Shown one piece after another: positions 39,501-45,710 of a stretch of DNA of 64,000 bases. Every line of letters starts with the position of its first letter. The stretch's first letter is position 1. Source of the stretch: Undaria pinnatifida. Taxonomy: Eukaryota; Sar; Phaeophyceae; Laminariales; Alariaceae. The position numbers and the translations under genes were made by a program. The DNA lies in the NCBI GenBank assembly GCA_012845835.1, contig JABAKD010000019.1, forward strand, positions 3,247,032 through 3,311,031, read 5' to 3'. Under the pieces are notes generated by a model. That model saw only the letters and a program-made list of their open reading frames with translations, was not told the DNA's origin and did not search any database.

Positions 39501-42500
39501 GCTGCCCGTGTCCATCGAAAAACAAAATACCGACCCTCCCCCCTGAAAAAAACTTCAAAAGAACCTTTGCCTGACAGTTACAGGGAACCCTGAAATTCGA
39601 CATATACTATTCTGAAGTTGGCGTAGGACACACCCTTTCTCAAGCAAAACAACCTATCCTAAAGCAAAATATTTCGGTTTGGTTAACAGGGAGTCGGCAC
39701 TAATGTAGGCTGTATTTACTGCACTTGGTGAGTGAACCATCCCTCGGTGGGGACTGCCCTTTTATAGTAAAAAAAAAGTATATCTGGCCGGTTGAGCTCC
39801 TCAAGTGAGTAGCCACCGTTTGCGCACAGAAGTGTTGGTCGGGTTGCGTGATTGAATGCCTTCGAAGTCATGCTTTGGGCGGCACATTGGGTTCTTCATG
39901 TTGGGAGCTCAGAAAATTCTTAGAATCCGCTGCACAAGTCTCGATATTTTCCCTTCCGTTCCCTTCCCTCCCCTCCCCGGACATCTCCGGAAAAATGTCT
40001 GCACCATCCGCGCGCGCGGCAGCTCGCCCTCGGCTGGCGTGAAAAGGACTTGCTATTTTCTTGGGCGGACACCGGAAAGTGGCAGTCGGTGGCTACAAGA
40101 GACGAGGTACGAACTGATTCCGACCGGCTGCAATGTATCGATACACAGACAACGCTGCCGCGTCCACTCTTTGATGTTACGGGGATGTTTTGGTATGGAA
40201 AGTAGCTCATTGGTGTTCATCTACGGTCATTGCAGAAGTGCAAATTAGGTCTGGCTTACGATGTTTGCCCCCGGCGGCCATATGGGCAGAAGTACCGTGG
40301 CCATCTCAGTACTTACAATTTGCTTTTCCGTGGAGGGCAATATTTTGTGAACCCCTACACGGCGGCCAAGCTCCTACGTTTACCTGCGCTGACTGTCTGT
40401 TGCTGACGTCCCCCGAGTTTCCACCTCCTCCTCACATAGATCGAGAAAGTGAATCATCCGTATTATTCGCGTGTGTTTTTCAGGAAACTAAACGCAAGGC
40501 GGACTGGTTCCGAATAGGCTTCGAGCCTTTGTTCGTCGACTTGTCCAAGTCGGGATGCTCCTATTTGATCTTCCTGCTACTCAAGGTATATTTACAACAC
40601 CTGTTGTCTCTATCAGACGTAATCATTGCATCACCGACTGGCAAGCGTCGGCTCCCACGATTTGATTTCCAATCCGCCAAGGGTACTCGGTACGTTTACA
40701 ACACGCGTATATACCTAGCAAGAAAATCAAATAGCTGCAATATCGTCGTGAGGTCCGGCGTACGCACACCAGATATTTTCACCTCGGTACAGCCACTGCA
40801 CCGGTCAATTTACCAGCTCTCGTAAACTGAATACTGCGAAGTATCCATTGTACCGGTCATTAACCAAGACAAATAGTCGTAGAACAGAAGTGCAGCAAGC
40901 GTTGCCTAACCCCTTAACAGGATGTCCTCCAATCTTTTCCGTCCTGCCGCGTTTTTTTTCCCCATTTTGGTGATAATTGGCAATTCTATGGTTTACCCCT
41001 GCGGCCGGACTCCAGTGGTTCGCTTTGGCGTGCGCGGGAGTCCTTGTAGACGACAGCGTCCGGCAGTTGGTCATTTTTAGCGGACTGCACGCCGTGGATC
41101 TGGCGGTGCTGATCAAGTTCTCTCCTTTCGCCAACAGGTCAGCCACCTCTCACACAGTCTCACAGAAGTTGTTGCGGCTCCATTCGCTCCGTATATGGGG
41201 ACAATCCACGAAGGATGTGATAAAAATAGAACAAAACAGAAACGTGTGTGATAAAATCGGGGGGGGGGAACATGTTCGTTTACGGCGGTGTAAATCGACA
41301 AAGCGATGTACGCTTACCTTATGTGTGCTGCAGGTTCACGTCGTTGCTGCGGCATGAAAGCCATCATCGCGATTTACTGGCAAGCTTTAACAGTCAGCCT
41401 TAACACCGTAAACAAAAGTAATACGATATACGCGCAGTGAGCACCTGCGTGCCACCTTGCTCACTGAGCTGTCACGCTCCTGTTGTTTCTAGGGTGGTCA
41501 ACCTGATGGACACGCTGCTGACGGCAGTCGACTGCGCGAGCGCGGCGTTGATGGCGGCAGCGGCCACTCTTGACGAAGATGACTCTGAAGCTTCGACCTG
41601 GAACGACATCGTCTTCTACCTGCAGCTCGGAGCCCTCCTCGGTTAGATAAACCTACATCCGTGCTACGCTGGGGGTAAAATCGCTACCCGATGAGAAAAA
41701 TCCATGCCGTGCTTAGGACAAAAACTAGGTTCCAGCTTTTTTGGTGCGAATCGCTATTTAAAATAATGAACGGAACCGCCGGTCATTGGCAGACCGGGGC
41801 AGGAGGCCTCAACCTCCAACACACAGCTTACATTGACTTATGGGCGGCAGGGTAGGAGGATAACGTAGCAATAGTTTTTTTCTTGCCAAAAACACATCCG
41901 ACCACCGGAGCTTCTCAATTTGACTCTAACAGATCCATTACGCTCCCCGAGGCTCTTAACCCCTTGAGAATCTCCGTACCTCGCCCTAAAACCGATTCTA
42001 AGTAAAACTGAAATTGTGAGCCGATGAACAAAAAGAAGGGCCATGACCTGGGTATATCAAAACAAAATCGTGACGCGAAACAAGAACTGACATTTTTTTT
42101 TCCGACGATTTTTCGTGAAGGAGCTCTCGTTACTCAGAAAAAAGTGTTTCGCCCCCCCCCCTTGAAAAGCAAATCTACCTCTATTGGAGCACGGGTCAAC
42201 AAGCCACCAAATGTAGTTGGAATTTTTTTTGTGCTTTCGTAATGTTTTTTGTGCCATCCTTCTAATCGCATTTACGATTTTTCCCAAAATAGGGGGGGGG
42301 GGGGGCGGGAGGGCGGGTAACAACGTGTAAAACGAACTGCCCATGGGTGTACCCTTACCAAAGCCTGTGTCCTTACGTCTATGATATCGGCAGATGCGTC
42401 AAACTGCCGCGGAGCGACGGTTAGTTGTCATGTTCGTTATTTTTGTACAACTTCGGCGTGTAGGTTCCAACTTTACGCAGGTTTGCCTGCGCCGGCGTGA

Positions 42501-44538
42501 TGGCATATATGGTCTCTGGAATCGCTCAAACGGTCGTGTTCAACCAACCTAGAGCGGCACGTGAAAAATCTCGTGTCCCCAAGCCCGTTTGGTCGGTTGG
42601 TCTACGTACGACTCTTTTGACAGGCGTTTTCCGGCTCCGAAAACAAGTGTTTTCCAGGAGAATCTTGGATGTTGTCAAGCCATGGCTCGATCGCAGCATT
42701 CAAGCGCGCACATGTAGGAAGTTATCCAGTGCAAGGCATGTCGCAATGAAACAACAAATCATGATCACGAGCAGAATCGTGGGCGTCACCATTGCGCATT
42801 ACTGGTAGTTTCCAAAAGTATGACATGTAGTCGTGATGCCCAGCGGTATGTCGTGTTAACCACCGCTGGCCTCACCAACTCCATACAAACATCACAACGT
42901 CCCACAGCTAGCCACAACATTTCATCTTTGACGAGTTTTGACAACGCTGACTGCCGGACTCTCTCTCGCTGAACAGCTCTATTGGTTCCGGTGTACGTGG
43001 ACACGGGGGCTTCTGTGGCCGTTTCGGTGGTTATTAAGATGGGCGCAAAGAACGGCGGGCGCGACTCCTCCGCAGCCCCCACCGTGAGTGAATCAGGGGC
43101 GAAGACGTCAAGAATAACAAACGAGTCCGGGAAAAAAAAAAGTGAAAAGTGGTGGTCTACAATCGAGGAGGCTTGCACCGCAACGAACGATTAGGTTTTT
43201 CGTCGGAGTAGTTTCTTGGTGCTTTTGTGACAGAGCTCTATTAAGCGCGCTCATTTGTCTCAATTATCTCCGCATGAAATTTTCGTGTCGCAAACAGTTG
43301 GCTAGAGATTTCTCTGACTCCTCCGCCGTTTTTTCTGGAAACAAGTGCAGCAGAAGCGTAACAGTTATTACATTCATTGACGCCTGCCGCAACAACAAAT
43401 GTTGAATGCGGGCTTCGTCGTATAGCTCCGCCTGCTGCATGCAGCGGGCCCAATGATTGCGGCACCCGACGTACGCCGCGCTTCCTACGCTAAATGACCG
43501 CGTCTGCGATTTACGCGCACGCTTAAGCGGACGGGGCGTTATTTTCTCTTCCCAATGCCTTACCATGAGTCCCACCCCCACCTCCCCCCCCCCTCTTCTC
43601 CCATTCACGTTCCGTTAACCTTATGTTTTAATACATCGCACTCTATCGGTCAAACTCACAGCTGACGTATTCGAAACATTTTTAGAAATGCATTGCACTT
43701 TGAATTTTTTTTTCTCTTCCGCCACCAGGCCGAAGAAGTGCAGAGACAAGCAGAGCGCGCTTACATCCAACGCTTCGCGCGGCGCTCCTGGCCCCGCTTC
43801 TGGTGCTCCATGGTGCGCCACAACCTCATCGCCTGCGTCACCGACGTCCTCGAGGGAATCAGAACACCCCGCGGCCTCCGCCGACAACAAGGAGCTGGCC
43901 GATGCAGCGTCCGGTGCCGGTTCATGTGCCCTTGCTCTTGCGTACGGTCTCGAAATCAGCGCCGCGAGAGCGCAGCGTCGACAGTACCTATTCCGGCAAC
44001 AACCACAAGCGGAAACAACAACGCCAACCGGCGGGGAAGAGGGTTGACTCTGCCGTCCAAACTAACGGCGGCCGGTGAAGGAGCCGGGTCGTGGCGACCC
44101 GGGGTCAGCCGTAGCACAACAATCGACATGTCGGCCGCCGACGGTGCTTCTACCGGCAAGCGCTCTCGTCCCGGTAGAGGAAGGTTCGGTCAACAACACC
44201 GCAGCGGACGCGGGGGGGGCGCCTCCGCACCCGAGATGACGGGATGGGGAAGCGCGCGCAACACCGGACGCAGCGGAAGCAGCAGCAGCAGCAGCAGCTA
44301 CTACGGCGGTGGAAGCTTCAGCGGCGGCGGCGGCGGTGGCGAAGAGGATTTGCGCTTGAGGCGAAACTTTGCCGGCAGCGGCAGACCAATAATTTCGTCC
44401 ATGTTTGCTACTACGCCTGTTTCTAGCGACTTTCCCAGGAAGAACAAGTTCACGTGGGATTCTCTAGCGGAGGACGTCGAAGAGGACGAGGAGAAGACAG
44501 CCTCTGCGAGGAAGGGGGATATCCCTGGCGATGGTTGA
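3342..44538 (+). CDS. Gene 1 (whole, about 25 exons): mucin-like / beta-propeller / polytopic membrane protein
   Basis: This is a composite gene assembled by reading splice sites and matching phases. Domains in order are: candidate signal peptide (3342 exon); very long Pro/Thr/Ser-rich mucin-like region (exons ending 13126 and 17653); about seven SBBP-type beta-propeller repeats (17.5-28.5 kb); a membrane module with about nine hydrophobic helices (29.0-43.1 kb) interrupted by an acidic, Ser-rich loop; and a basic Gly/Ser-rich tail ending at 44538. Starting at the ATG at 6515, the 24 exons sum to 14,592 nt and every junction keeps frame. The inferred role is a cell-surface or wall-contacting receptor, channel or adhesin. 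The helix layout recalls TRP-like/FLC families, but no diagnostic motif proves it. Exon order and phases are strong evidence. The 5' end is the weakest part. Confidence 0.8.
3516..6514 (+). other. Long intron or upstream region without supported gene
   Basis: It contains a (TA)n run (4234-4249), two related blocks rich in inverted cgccccgg/ccggggcg words (about 4640-4830 and 5150-5250), and stretches with cgtatcg/accgata words (4340-4470). A 157-codon open frame at 5646 is hydrophobic and Phe-rich but shows no domain. No RNA gene was recognised. Confidence 0.5.
6515..13126 (+). CDS. Gene 1 exon: giant Pro/Thr/Ser-rich mucin-like repeat region
   Basis: A single uninterrupted 6.6 kb open frame. 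After about 90 less biased residues the protein is dominated by PTxTPTG, SPTSTPTG and EPTPTPSLR-type motifs, typical of densely O-glycosylated stalks. Longer blocks recur: a segment with DTTGK..TLSPT is seen near 9091, 10060 and 11640, and GTVVPPTRSPVEGSRGG-like segments recur many times, indicating higher-order duplication. The donor is tttcaa/gtgagt at 13127, phase 0. The Met at 6515 has no signal peptide behind it; if the 3342 exon is used, this exon probably starts at 6746 (gttgcag/ttc). There are no cysteine-rich or catalytic domains. Opposite-strand open frames here are shadows of the biased composition. Confidence 0.85.
11008..11097 (+). repeat. 45-bp in-frame tandem duplication inside the mucin exon
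   Basis: Two adjacent 45-bp copies (11008-11052 and 11053-11097) encode the 15-residue units FSSVPTATPSRAGVT and FSSVPTDIPSRAGVT. They differ at only a few bases, so the duplication is recent relative to the other, more diverged repeats of the exon. It keeps the frame. Confidence 0.85.
13287..13490 (+). repeat. Dispersed repeat with gcatggccgtagtcgtatgacc core
   Basis: The same phrase set (tgtactgagtttgtgcatgg, atagaccctcgcatccctac, accaaccaggcagacattgc, gcgcgaagcg) recurs reversed at 19378-19570 and 37930-38060, and partly at 32878-32935, 47045-47225 and 59925-60000. A family of about 200 bp, often flanked by poly-G/poly-C. Confidence 0.75.
13833..14090 (+). repeat. Dispersed repeat with gagtgaatgccttc core
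   Basis: Similar blocks lie at 20855-21060, 39765-39940 and 48645-48895, sharing gttgcgtgagtgaatgccttc, gagatattgaactc and ttaggagctcagaaa. About 200-250 bp, noncoding; no clear terminal repeats. Confidence 0.72.
14293..17653 (+). CDS. Gene 1 exon: seven long mucin-like repeats plus first propeller blade
   Basis: Acceptor aatacag/gac at 14293 in phase 0 joins the previous exon. The exon holds seven copies of a 145-153 residue unit. Each starts like Y-E-x-P-E-H-T-D-Q-P and contains ATAAPSPVTS, SGPSPGSSTSAPF, PPAGSD, DTPTVAPVTS and ESSAPTGSPTQ; starts lie near 14311, 14746, 15205, 15643, 16102, 16561 and 17020. An eighth, partial copy runs into WTWSLQLGGEG...NMYLVGAEES, the first SBBP-like beta-propeller blade. 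The donor is ctctacat/gtaaga at 17654, phase 1. The region is extracellular by inference. It is Pro/Ser/Thr-rich with acidic Gly-rich spacers. Confidence 0.88.
14311..17440 (+). repeat. Tandem array of 435-459 bp coding repeats
   Basis: Spacing between successive unit starts is about 435, 459, 438, 459, 459 and 459 bp, always a multiple of three. Units differ by scattered substitutions and by a short indel (the PL/PLPL segment and a nearby four-to-five codon segment), as expected for unequal exchange within one exon. Confidence 0.88.
18194..18243 (+). CDS. Gene 1 small exon: propeller linker strand
   Basis: A 50-nt exon between cagacag and gtgaga. The phase-1 t from the preceding exon plus gc gives Cys, then AGQDVFIASFSTNGEA. 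This matches the outer strand of SBBP repeats (D-x-F-hydrophobic-A-x-F). It ends in phase 0, which is exactly what the next exon needs. Confidence 0.75.
18405..18522 (+). CDS. Gene 1 exon: beta-propeller blade 2
   Basis: Acceptor ctcgcag/ctc. The peptide runs LWDQTFGSDGDDFAL ... EEIVIGGYTTGGLYSDD. The W-x-x-T-F-G-S-x-G-D-D and GGYTxG signatures are those of SBBP (beta-propeller) repeats. Donor acg/gtaaat, phase 1. Confidence 0.88.
19712..19885 (+). CDS. Gene 1 exon: beta-propeller blade 3
   Basis: Acceptor ctcgcag/cgg. The split codon gives Ala, then GLDDAFLAFI ... GGWQFGGTTSERLYALRVDE ... VIVGGYTTAALFAAN. This is a clear SBBP-like repeat with the DAFLA strand and the GGYT turn. Donor taatg/gtgggt, phase 1. 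Confidence 0.88.
20095..20290 (+). mobile_element. MITE family 1 copy
   Basis: Contains gaggagctctgtacctcgcc, gagtaaactgaaagcg, gatgaacaaatccatggcct and the 3' half in diverged form. Intronic in gene 1. Confidence 0.7.
21175..21440 (+). mobile_element. MITE family 1 copy
   Basis: Has the internal phrases plus ggttaaggagccccggccat and a terminal cacctctacagtagcatgc, a diverged inverted end. Intronic in gene 1, just upstream of blade 4. Confidence 0.75.
21568..21710 (+). CDS. Gene 1 exon: propeller blade 4, first half
   Basis: Acceptor acgttag/agg. The split codon gives Glu, then GSSSQFLMARLNRTE, the strand equivalent to DAFLAFI of the previous blade, and later VVWGWQNYSATAIPE. Donor cccgag/gtaccc, phase 0. 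Confidence 0.75.
22049..22202 (+). CDS. Gene 1 exon: propeller blade 4, second half
   Basis: Acceptor atatgcag/gcg, phase 0. Peptide AIVSLVVDSTRGTATALG ... TSVVVSLDLDD. It supplies the inner strands of the blade and the Leu-Asp-x-Asp strand that leads into the next one. The glycine turn is less canonical here, so this is the most diverged blade. Donor gacg/gtgaga, phase 1. Confidence 0.78.
22540..22790 (+). mobile_element. MITE family 1 copy
   Basis: Phrases tgaacaaccccatgacctt, gttaaggagttcccgtcgtt and tcacctctacggttgcat mark the element. Intronic in gene 1. Confidence 0.72.
23167..23300 (+). CDS. Gene 1 exon: beta-propeller blade 5
   Basis: Acceptor atgaaag/gtg. The split codon gives Gly, then AVLWSSDDLNGLGMGIAVD ... 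GEVYVAGFTSSEGGADTVAVHK. It shows a textbook SBBP pattern: W, the G-x-A-V-D strand, the VYVAGFT turn, then the D-T-V-A-V strand. Donor cacaag/gtacga, phase 0. Confidence 0.88.
23400..23985 (+). mobile_element. MITE family 1 copy split by a MITE family 2 insertion
   Basis: The left half runs to gaatcaatggccgag (23553). After the family 2 element, the right half resumes with ctacgtaggtacacaaac and ends with tcatagcacgc near 23973. The two halves are in the right order to be one original element. Confidence 0.8.
23554..23826 (+). mobile_element. MITE family 2 copy, nested
   Basis: About 273 bp with inverted ends ggactgattctacgatag and ctaccaccgtagaatgactcc. It carries a fortuitous open frame starting MAARYEEG. 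Inserted in MITE family 1. Confidence 0.82.
24894..25038 (+). CDS. Gene 1 exon: beta-propeller blade 6
   Basis: Acceptor attgccag/ctt, phase 0. Peptide LGTTGDTSWSYEATSKG ... AFDIDIIGDSTVVVAGFAGDG. It carries on directly from the AVHK strand of the previous exon. Donor cgcgtg/gtgaga, phase 1. Confidence 0.85.
25719..25895 (+). CDS. Gene 1 exon: beta-propeller blade 7
   Basis: Acceptor attgccag/ata. The split codon gives Asp, then TFTLLLDTSDGSEKCYYQVG ... VTVAGYTEGSLAGPN. This is the last full blade, with the VAGYT turn. Donor gaacg/gtgagg, phase 1. A 2.5 kb intron follows. Confidence 0.85.
25918..26055 (+). repeat. Three imperfect 46-bp tandem repeats at the start of the intron
   Basis: The phrase aacgccgacattgctgc...gacgcgacag recurs three times head to tail directly downstream of the blade-7 exon, the third copy diverged. 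It is intronic and no function is seen. Confidence 0.7.
26462..27465 (+). repeat. Two GGGTC-rich repeat blocks
   Basis: Blocks 26462-26660 and 27270-27465 consist of spaced cgggtcgggtc words with both orientations (gggtc and gaccc), as also seen near 37540-37805 and 50690-50875. Intron of gene 1; the 26660-27270 stretch between shows no gene. Confidence 0.75.
28394..28476 (+). CDS. Gene 1 exon: closing propeller strand
   Basis: Acceptor tacacag/cgg. The split codon gives Ala, then GGTDLFALGLDMDAICG and a short acidic linker ending DIT. The G-x-D-L-F-A strand closes the propeller before the membrane domain. Donor attacg/gtgaga, phase 0. Confidence 0.78.
29026..29280 (+). CDS. Gene 1 exon: first transmembrane helix and Ala/Gly-rich linker
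   Basis: Acceptor gatcag/gtt, phase 0. VQRGTLAAGAASVMTGIAIV continues into a hydrophobic helix, then a run of Ala, Gly and Ser and a short acidic segment ending LVSILS. It marks the switch from the extracellular part to the membrane module. Donor ctgtcg/gtgggt, phase 0. Confidence 0.82.
29868..30049 (+). CDS. Gene 1 exon: transmembrane helix 2
   Basis: Acceptor ctgcccag/gcc after a pyrimidine-rich tract. The peptide ends FLLMAQLQFLATLSLVPSIG then SLLSAFVDNLR. The Q-F-L-A-T-L-S helix followed by a loop to N-L-R-W is reminiscent of TRP-like/FLC polytopic proteins (inference). Donor ctcag/gtgagt, phase 2. Confidence 0.8.
30688..30889 (+). CDS. Gene 1 exon: loop and transmembrane helix 3
   Basis: Acceptor ggtgcag/gtg, phase 2, completes Arg and continues WINLWVPIFSERF, then a short polar loop with one Cys, then TVLVLGLLLVVLFVHVMIIS, a strong membrane helix. 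It ends EGYWLAQ. Donor gctcag/gtgcga, phase 0. Confidence 0.85.
30980..31228 (+). mobile_element. MITE family 2 copy
   Basis: Left end ggactgattctacgatagcc, right end ggctaccgtagaacgtctcc. Intronic in gene 1, about 90 bp after the helix 3 exon. A shared ctcgg on both sides may be a target duplication but is ambiguous. Confidence 0.8.
32493..32867 (+). CDS. Gene 1 exon: cytosolic-type disordered loop with Asn/Asp/Ile repeat
   Basis: Acceptor gtgcgcag/aac, phase 0. It starts NRATTAVKAARELYG, has a basic cluster (GHRKRRSR), then eight or so DNIN-type tetrapeptides from a 12-bp DNA repeat (about 32637-32735), and a Ser/Pro-rich end. Predicted disordered. Donor ctcacag/gtaaga, phase 0. It lies between membrane helices 3 and 4. 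Confidence 0.8.
32637..32735 (+). repeat. 12-bp coding minisatellite (DNIN repeat)
   Basis: Variants of gataacatcaac are repeated in frame about eight times and encode DNINDNIND-type sequence. Neighbouring units differ at single bases (gataac/gacaac, gtcgtc), so the array is partly decayed. Confidence 0.85.
33442..33494 (+). repeat. 53-bp direct repeat, copy 1
   Basis: gttcatctgcttcgacgggt and the following taccgacgattaccgtcag recur nearly exactly at 33704-33756. The second copy is followed by a decaying array of ttacccacag-type units (33772-33840). Confidence 0.85.
33704..33840 (+). repeat. 53-bp direct repeat copy 2 and ttacccacag array
   Basis: Second copy of the 53-bp block, then about seven tandem 10-12 bp units based on ttacccacag. 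Intronic in gene 1. Confidence 0.8.
33992..34255 (+). CDS. Gene 1 exon: Ser/Pro-rich loop, continued
   Basis: Acceptor gcgacag/aca, phase 0. Peptide TSPHGLIRHQPQGSPSASSP..., later WSPRVREWMPAPASLSP and a Ser/Arg-rich end RAGRL. Likely a disordered cytosolic loop with many SP sites. Donor aggttg/gtgagt, phase 0. There is less family support here than for the helices, but the open frame and phases fit. Confidence 0.68.
34612..34835 (-). mobile_element. MITE family 2 copy, reversed and decayed
   Basis: Left end gagtcgttctataatagccc and internal phrases of the family in reverse. The right end is lost in a poly-G stretch (34833-34857). Intronic in gene 1. Confidence 0.7.
35703..36058 (+). CDS. 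Gene 1 exon: Ser/Arg-rich then strongly acidic loop
   Basis: Acceptor ctattcag/tac after a long pyrimidine tract. It starts YPHESEVSSLRSASPPSQS, then a basic SPTRARSLTMPRSS segment, then an acidic stretch with YESDGGDIFLDEGDDEIE. The donor is acgag/gtgatc, a weak consensus, but phase 2 matches the next acceptor; without splicing the frame would stop at the tga at 36060-36062. Confidence 0.72.
36161..36474 (+). repeat. Long ATC/TCA trinucleotide microsatellite in an intron
   Basis: More than 300 bp of interrupted atc/acc/gtc triplets between the acidic-loop exon and the next helix exon. On the opposite strand it reads as poly-Asp with Asn, which is compositional and not a gene. Confidence 0.9.
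36617..36839 (+). CDS. Gene 1 exon: transmembrane helix 4 and start of helix 5
   Basis: Peptide SNSEVVPSEEPTAQVEINP, then LHFPHLELLFLFWAFEGAVA, a strong helix, then CPWVFWLAVAAL. Two in-frame acceptors 6 bp apart (tttcccag at 36616 and cctcag at 36622) differ by two codons (start 36617 or 36623). Donor gctctg/gtgaga, phase 0. The acidic-aromatic helix and the Cys-Pro-W motif are well-formed membrane features. Confidence 0.82.
37646..37715 (+). repeat. Perfect (gggtc) x 14 microsatellite
   Basis: Seventy bases of exact gggtc pentamers inside a larger GGGTC-rich repeat (about 37540-37805). Similar diverged GGGTC repeats lie at 26462-26660, 27270-27465 and, reversed, 50690-50875. Noncoding, intronic. 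Confidence 0.9.
38181..38605 (+). mobile_element. MITE family 1 copy with internal triplication
   Basis: A 105-bp block (cacttgaggaatgctaaacc ... gtcttaggtac) occurs three times at 38181, 38285 and 38391, followed by the normal 3' half ending ctctatcatagcacgc. Intronic, just upstream of the 38653 exon. Confidence 0.82.
38653..38946 (+). CDS. Gene 1 exon: rest of helix 5 and polar loop
   Basis: Acceptor gtgcccag/cta, phase 0, so helix 5 reads across the junction (WLAVAAL then LLFPVLMMTMIGRTILVRV). After GLLVFKLYNNTGRE comes a polar loop rich in Glu, Gln, Arg and Ala, ending HGFWQK. Donor caaaag/gtatct, phase 0. Confidence 0.82.
40484..40585 (+). CDS. Gene 1 exon: amphipathic segment and start of helix 6
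   Basis: Acceptor tttttcag/gaa, phase 0. Peptide ETKRKADWFRIGFEPLFVDL then SYLIFLLLK. The F-E-P-L-F-x-D motif before a helix recurs in TRP-like/FLC-type proteins (inference). Donor ctcaag/gtatat, phase 0. Confidence 0.8.
41016..41137 (+). CDS. Gene 1 exon: helices 6 and 7
   Basis: Acceptor gactccag/tgg, phase 0. Peptide WFALACAGVLVDDSVRQLVI then GLHAVDLAVLIKFSPFANR. Two hydrophobic helices; the Val-Asp-Leu followed by Pro-Phe-x-Asn-Arg is the clearest conserved-looking motif of the membrane module. Donor aacag/gtcagc, phase 2. Confidence 0.82.
41493..41641 (+). CDS. Gene 1 exon: helix 8 and start of helix 9
   Basis: Acceptor tgtttctag/ggt, phase 2, completes Arg, then VVNLMDTLLTAVDCASAALM, an acidic loop, then DIVFYLQLGALL. 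The donor is ctcctcg/gttaga, a weak +3/+4, but phase 1 joins perfectly to the next exon. Without splicing the frame would stop at 41643-41645. Confidence 0.78.
41930..42195 (+). mobile_element. MITE family 1 copy
   Basis: Contains gaatctccgtacctcgccc, gagccgatgaacaaa, gcc...atgacctgggtatatc, and ends ctacctctattggagcacg. Confidence 0.75.
42977..43083 (+). CDS. Gene 1 exon: end of helix 9
   Basis: Acceptor gctgaacag/ctc. The split codon gives Ala, and the helix reads on as LLVPVYVDTGASVAVSVVIK, then a short polar stretch ending SSAAPT. Donor cccacc/gtgagt, phase 0. Confidence 0.8.
43729..44538 (+). CDS. Gene 1 last exon: basic, Gly/Ser-rich cytosolic tail
   Basis: Acceptor gccaccag/gcc, phase 0. 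It starts with the amphipathic stretch AEEVQRQAERAYIQRFARRS, WPRFWCSMVRHNL, followed by a disordered basic region with Ser (seven agc/agt codons) and Gly (GGGSFSGGGGGGEE) runs and an acidic end, stopping at tga 44536-44538. Likely cytosolic. Confidence 0.82.
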   Translation, partial: AEEVQRQAERAYIQRFARRSWPRFWCSMVRHNLIACVTDVLEGIRTPRGLRRQQGAGRCSVRCRFMCPCSCVRSRNQRRESAASTVPIPATTTSGNNNANRRGRGLTLPSKLTAAGEGAGSWRPGVSRSTTIDMSAADGASTGKRSRPGRGRFGQQHRSGRGGGASAPEMTGWGSARNTGRSGSSSSSSSYYGGGSFSGGGGGGEEDLRLRRNFAGSGRPIISSMFATTPVSSDFPRKNKFTWDSLAEDVEEDEEKTASARKGDIPGDG

Positions 44539-45710
44539 AGTCACGCAGTCAATCGGGAGGGCCAGGGTAGTGTATGTTTTCGTTGATATTCGGAAACGTT
44601 GGGTGGATGGCTGACTGCGGTCAATGTGAAAAAAACGAGTTTGGGGTCAAACTCCCGATTTTGAAGGGTCGTGCGTTGTAGCTAAGGCTTGTTTTGGTCC
44701 GGGAGGCGGGTGGGATAACCGGATGCCGTACTGCTCGTCCAGAAGAGCAGACTTGTTCCGTTGCGGGTGGTCGTGAGCGTTGAGCGCACCCTTTGATTAT
44801 CTATTTTGGCCGAAACGGCGCATTGCTGTCAGGGCGACAGCGGGTAGCATGGTCCACGAGTACAGATAACTTCACGGTGGTTGTGGTTTAGACGTATAAA
44901 TATTGACCCGAAATTCGTCGAACTCACGGCTGACGTCCTTGAAATATTTTTATAAAGTATATGGCCGGAAAATGCAATGCATTAGATAGTTCGAAACTGT
45001 TTTGGTTTACACGTGTTCTTCTTGAGGGGGCGGAGGGAAGGGGCGGAGAAGAGACCCATACATCGCCCGCAATGTGCATGCACAACTTTGTTTAGTGTGG
45101 CTTTGCACACGTACACAAGGCGGGGATACATATGCATATCGTTGTTTCGAGTTTGGGTGCGTGCACAAGGCAAAAGCCGAGTGCAAAGATTTCTAGGGGC
45201 TTGAGTTTCGTTTATCGGAGGGTCGTTGTACCTTTCTCTGCGAACTGTTTTTTCCGTCAGCAATATCTGCCATTTACTAATAACGTTTTGATTTATCGCT
45301 GTCGAACGGGCTCCACGAACGCGAAGGCGGCTCCGAAGCGCATGCATGCGCTCCCTCGCTCAAGGGCTCCGCTTACAGTTCCATTTTCCGGACGCATAGC
45401 CGGTTGGTCAACACGTCCTTGCATGAAACTGGCGCTGAACTAGACTCCGCTACTTGACCACAAATAGCGCGTGTGGCGCTGCGCATGGCACTGCTGGTGG
45501 CCTGGAGGATAGGCATTCGTCATTGGGAAAAAATTGCAATGTTACATTCGTAGATGGGCACGTCCGAAATGTTGCAGATGCCCGCGGTGCTACGAGCATA
45601 TTTTTTCATTCCCATGCTGCGGGGCAAACATCACCAAAAACTGGTATCTCTCGCCACCCCCCCTTCCCTCCCCTGCCCGCTATATAGTCCCGTTGTCGGA
45701 GTCTACAGCG
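44539..45710. other. Convergent intergenic region
   Basis: About 1.2 kb between the stop codons of the two convergent genes. It contains one copy of the short IDPKFVELTADVLE-type repeat (44893-44955). No further gene is supported; no polyadenylation signal could be assigned with confidence. Confidence 0.75.
44893..44955 (+). repeat. IDPKFVELTADVLE-type repeat in the convergent intergenic region
   Basis: tattgacccgaaattcgtcg and the following bases match the 1928 copy almost exactly, with ATG changed to ATA. It ends in a stop soon after EIFL. Confidence 0.7.

Noticed and set aside
42482-42590. Possible helix exon FACAGVMAYMVSG in gene 1
   Set aside because: The phase does not fit the exon ending at 41641, whereas the exon at 42977 fits exactly and completes helix 9.
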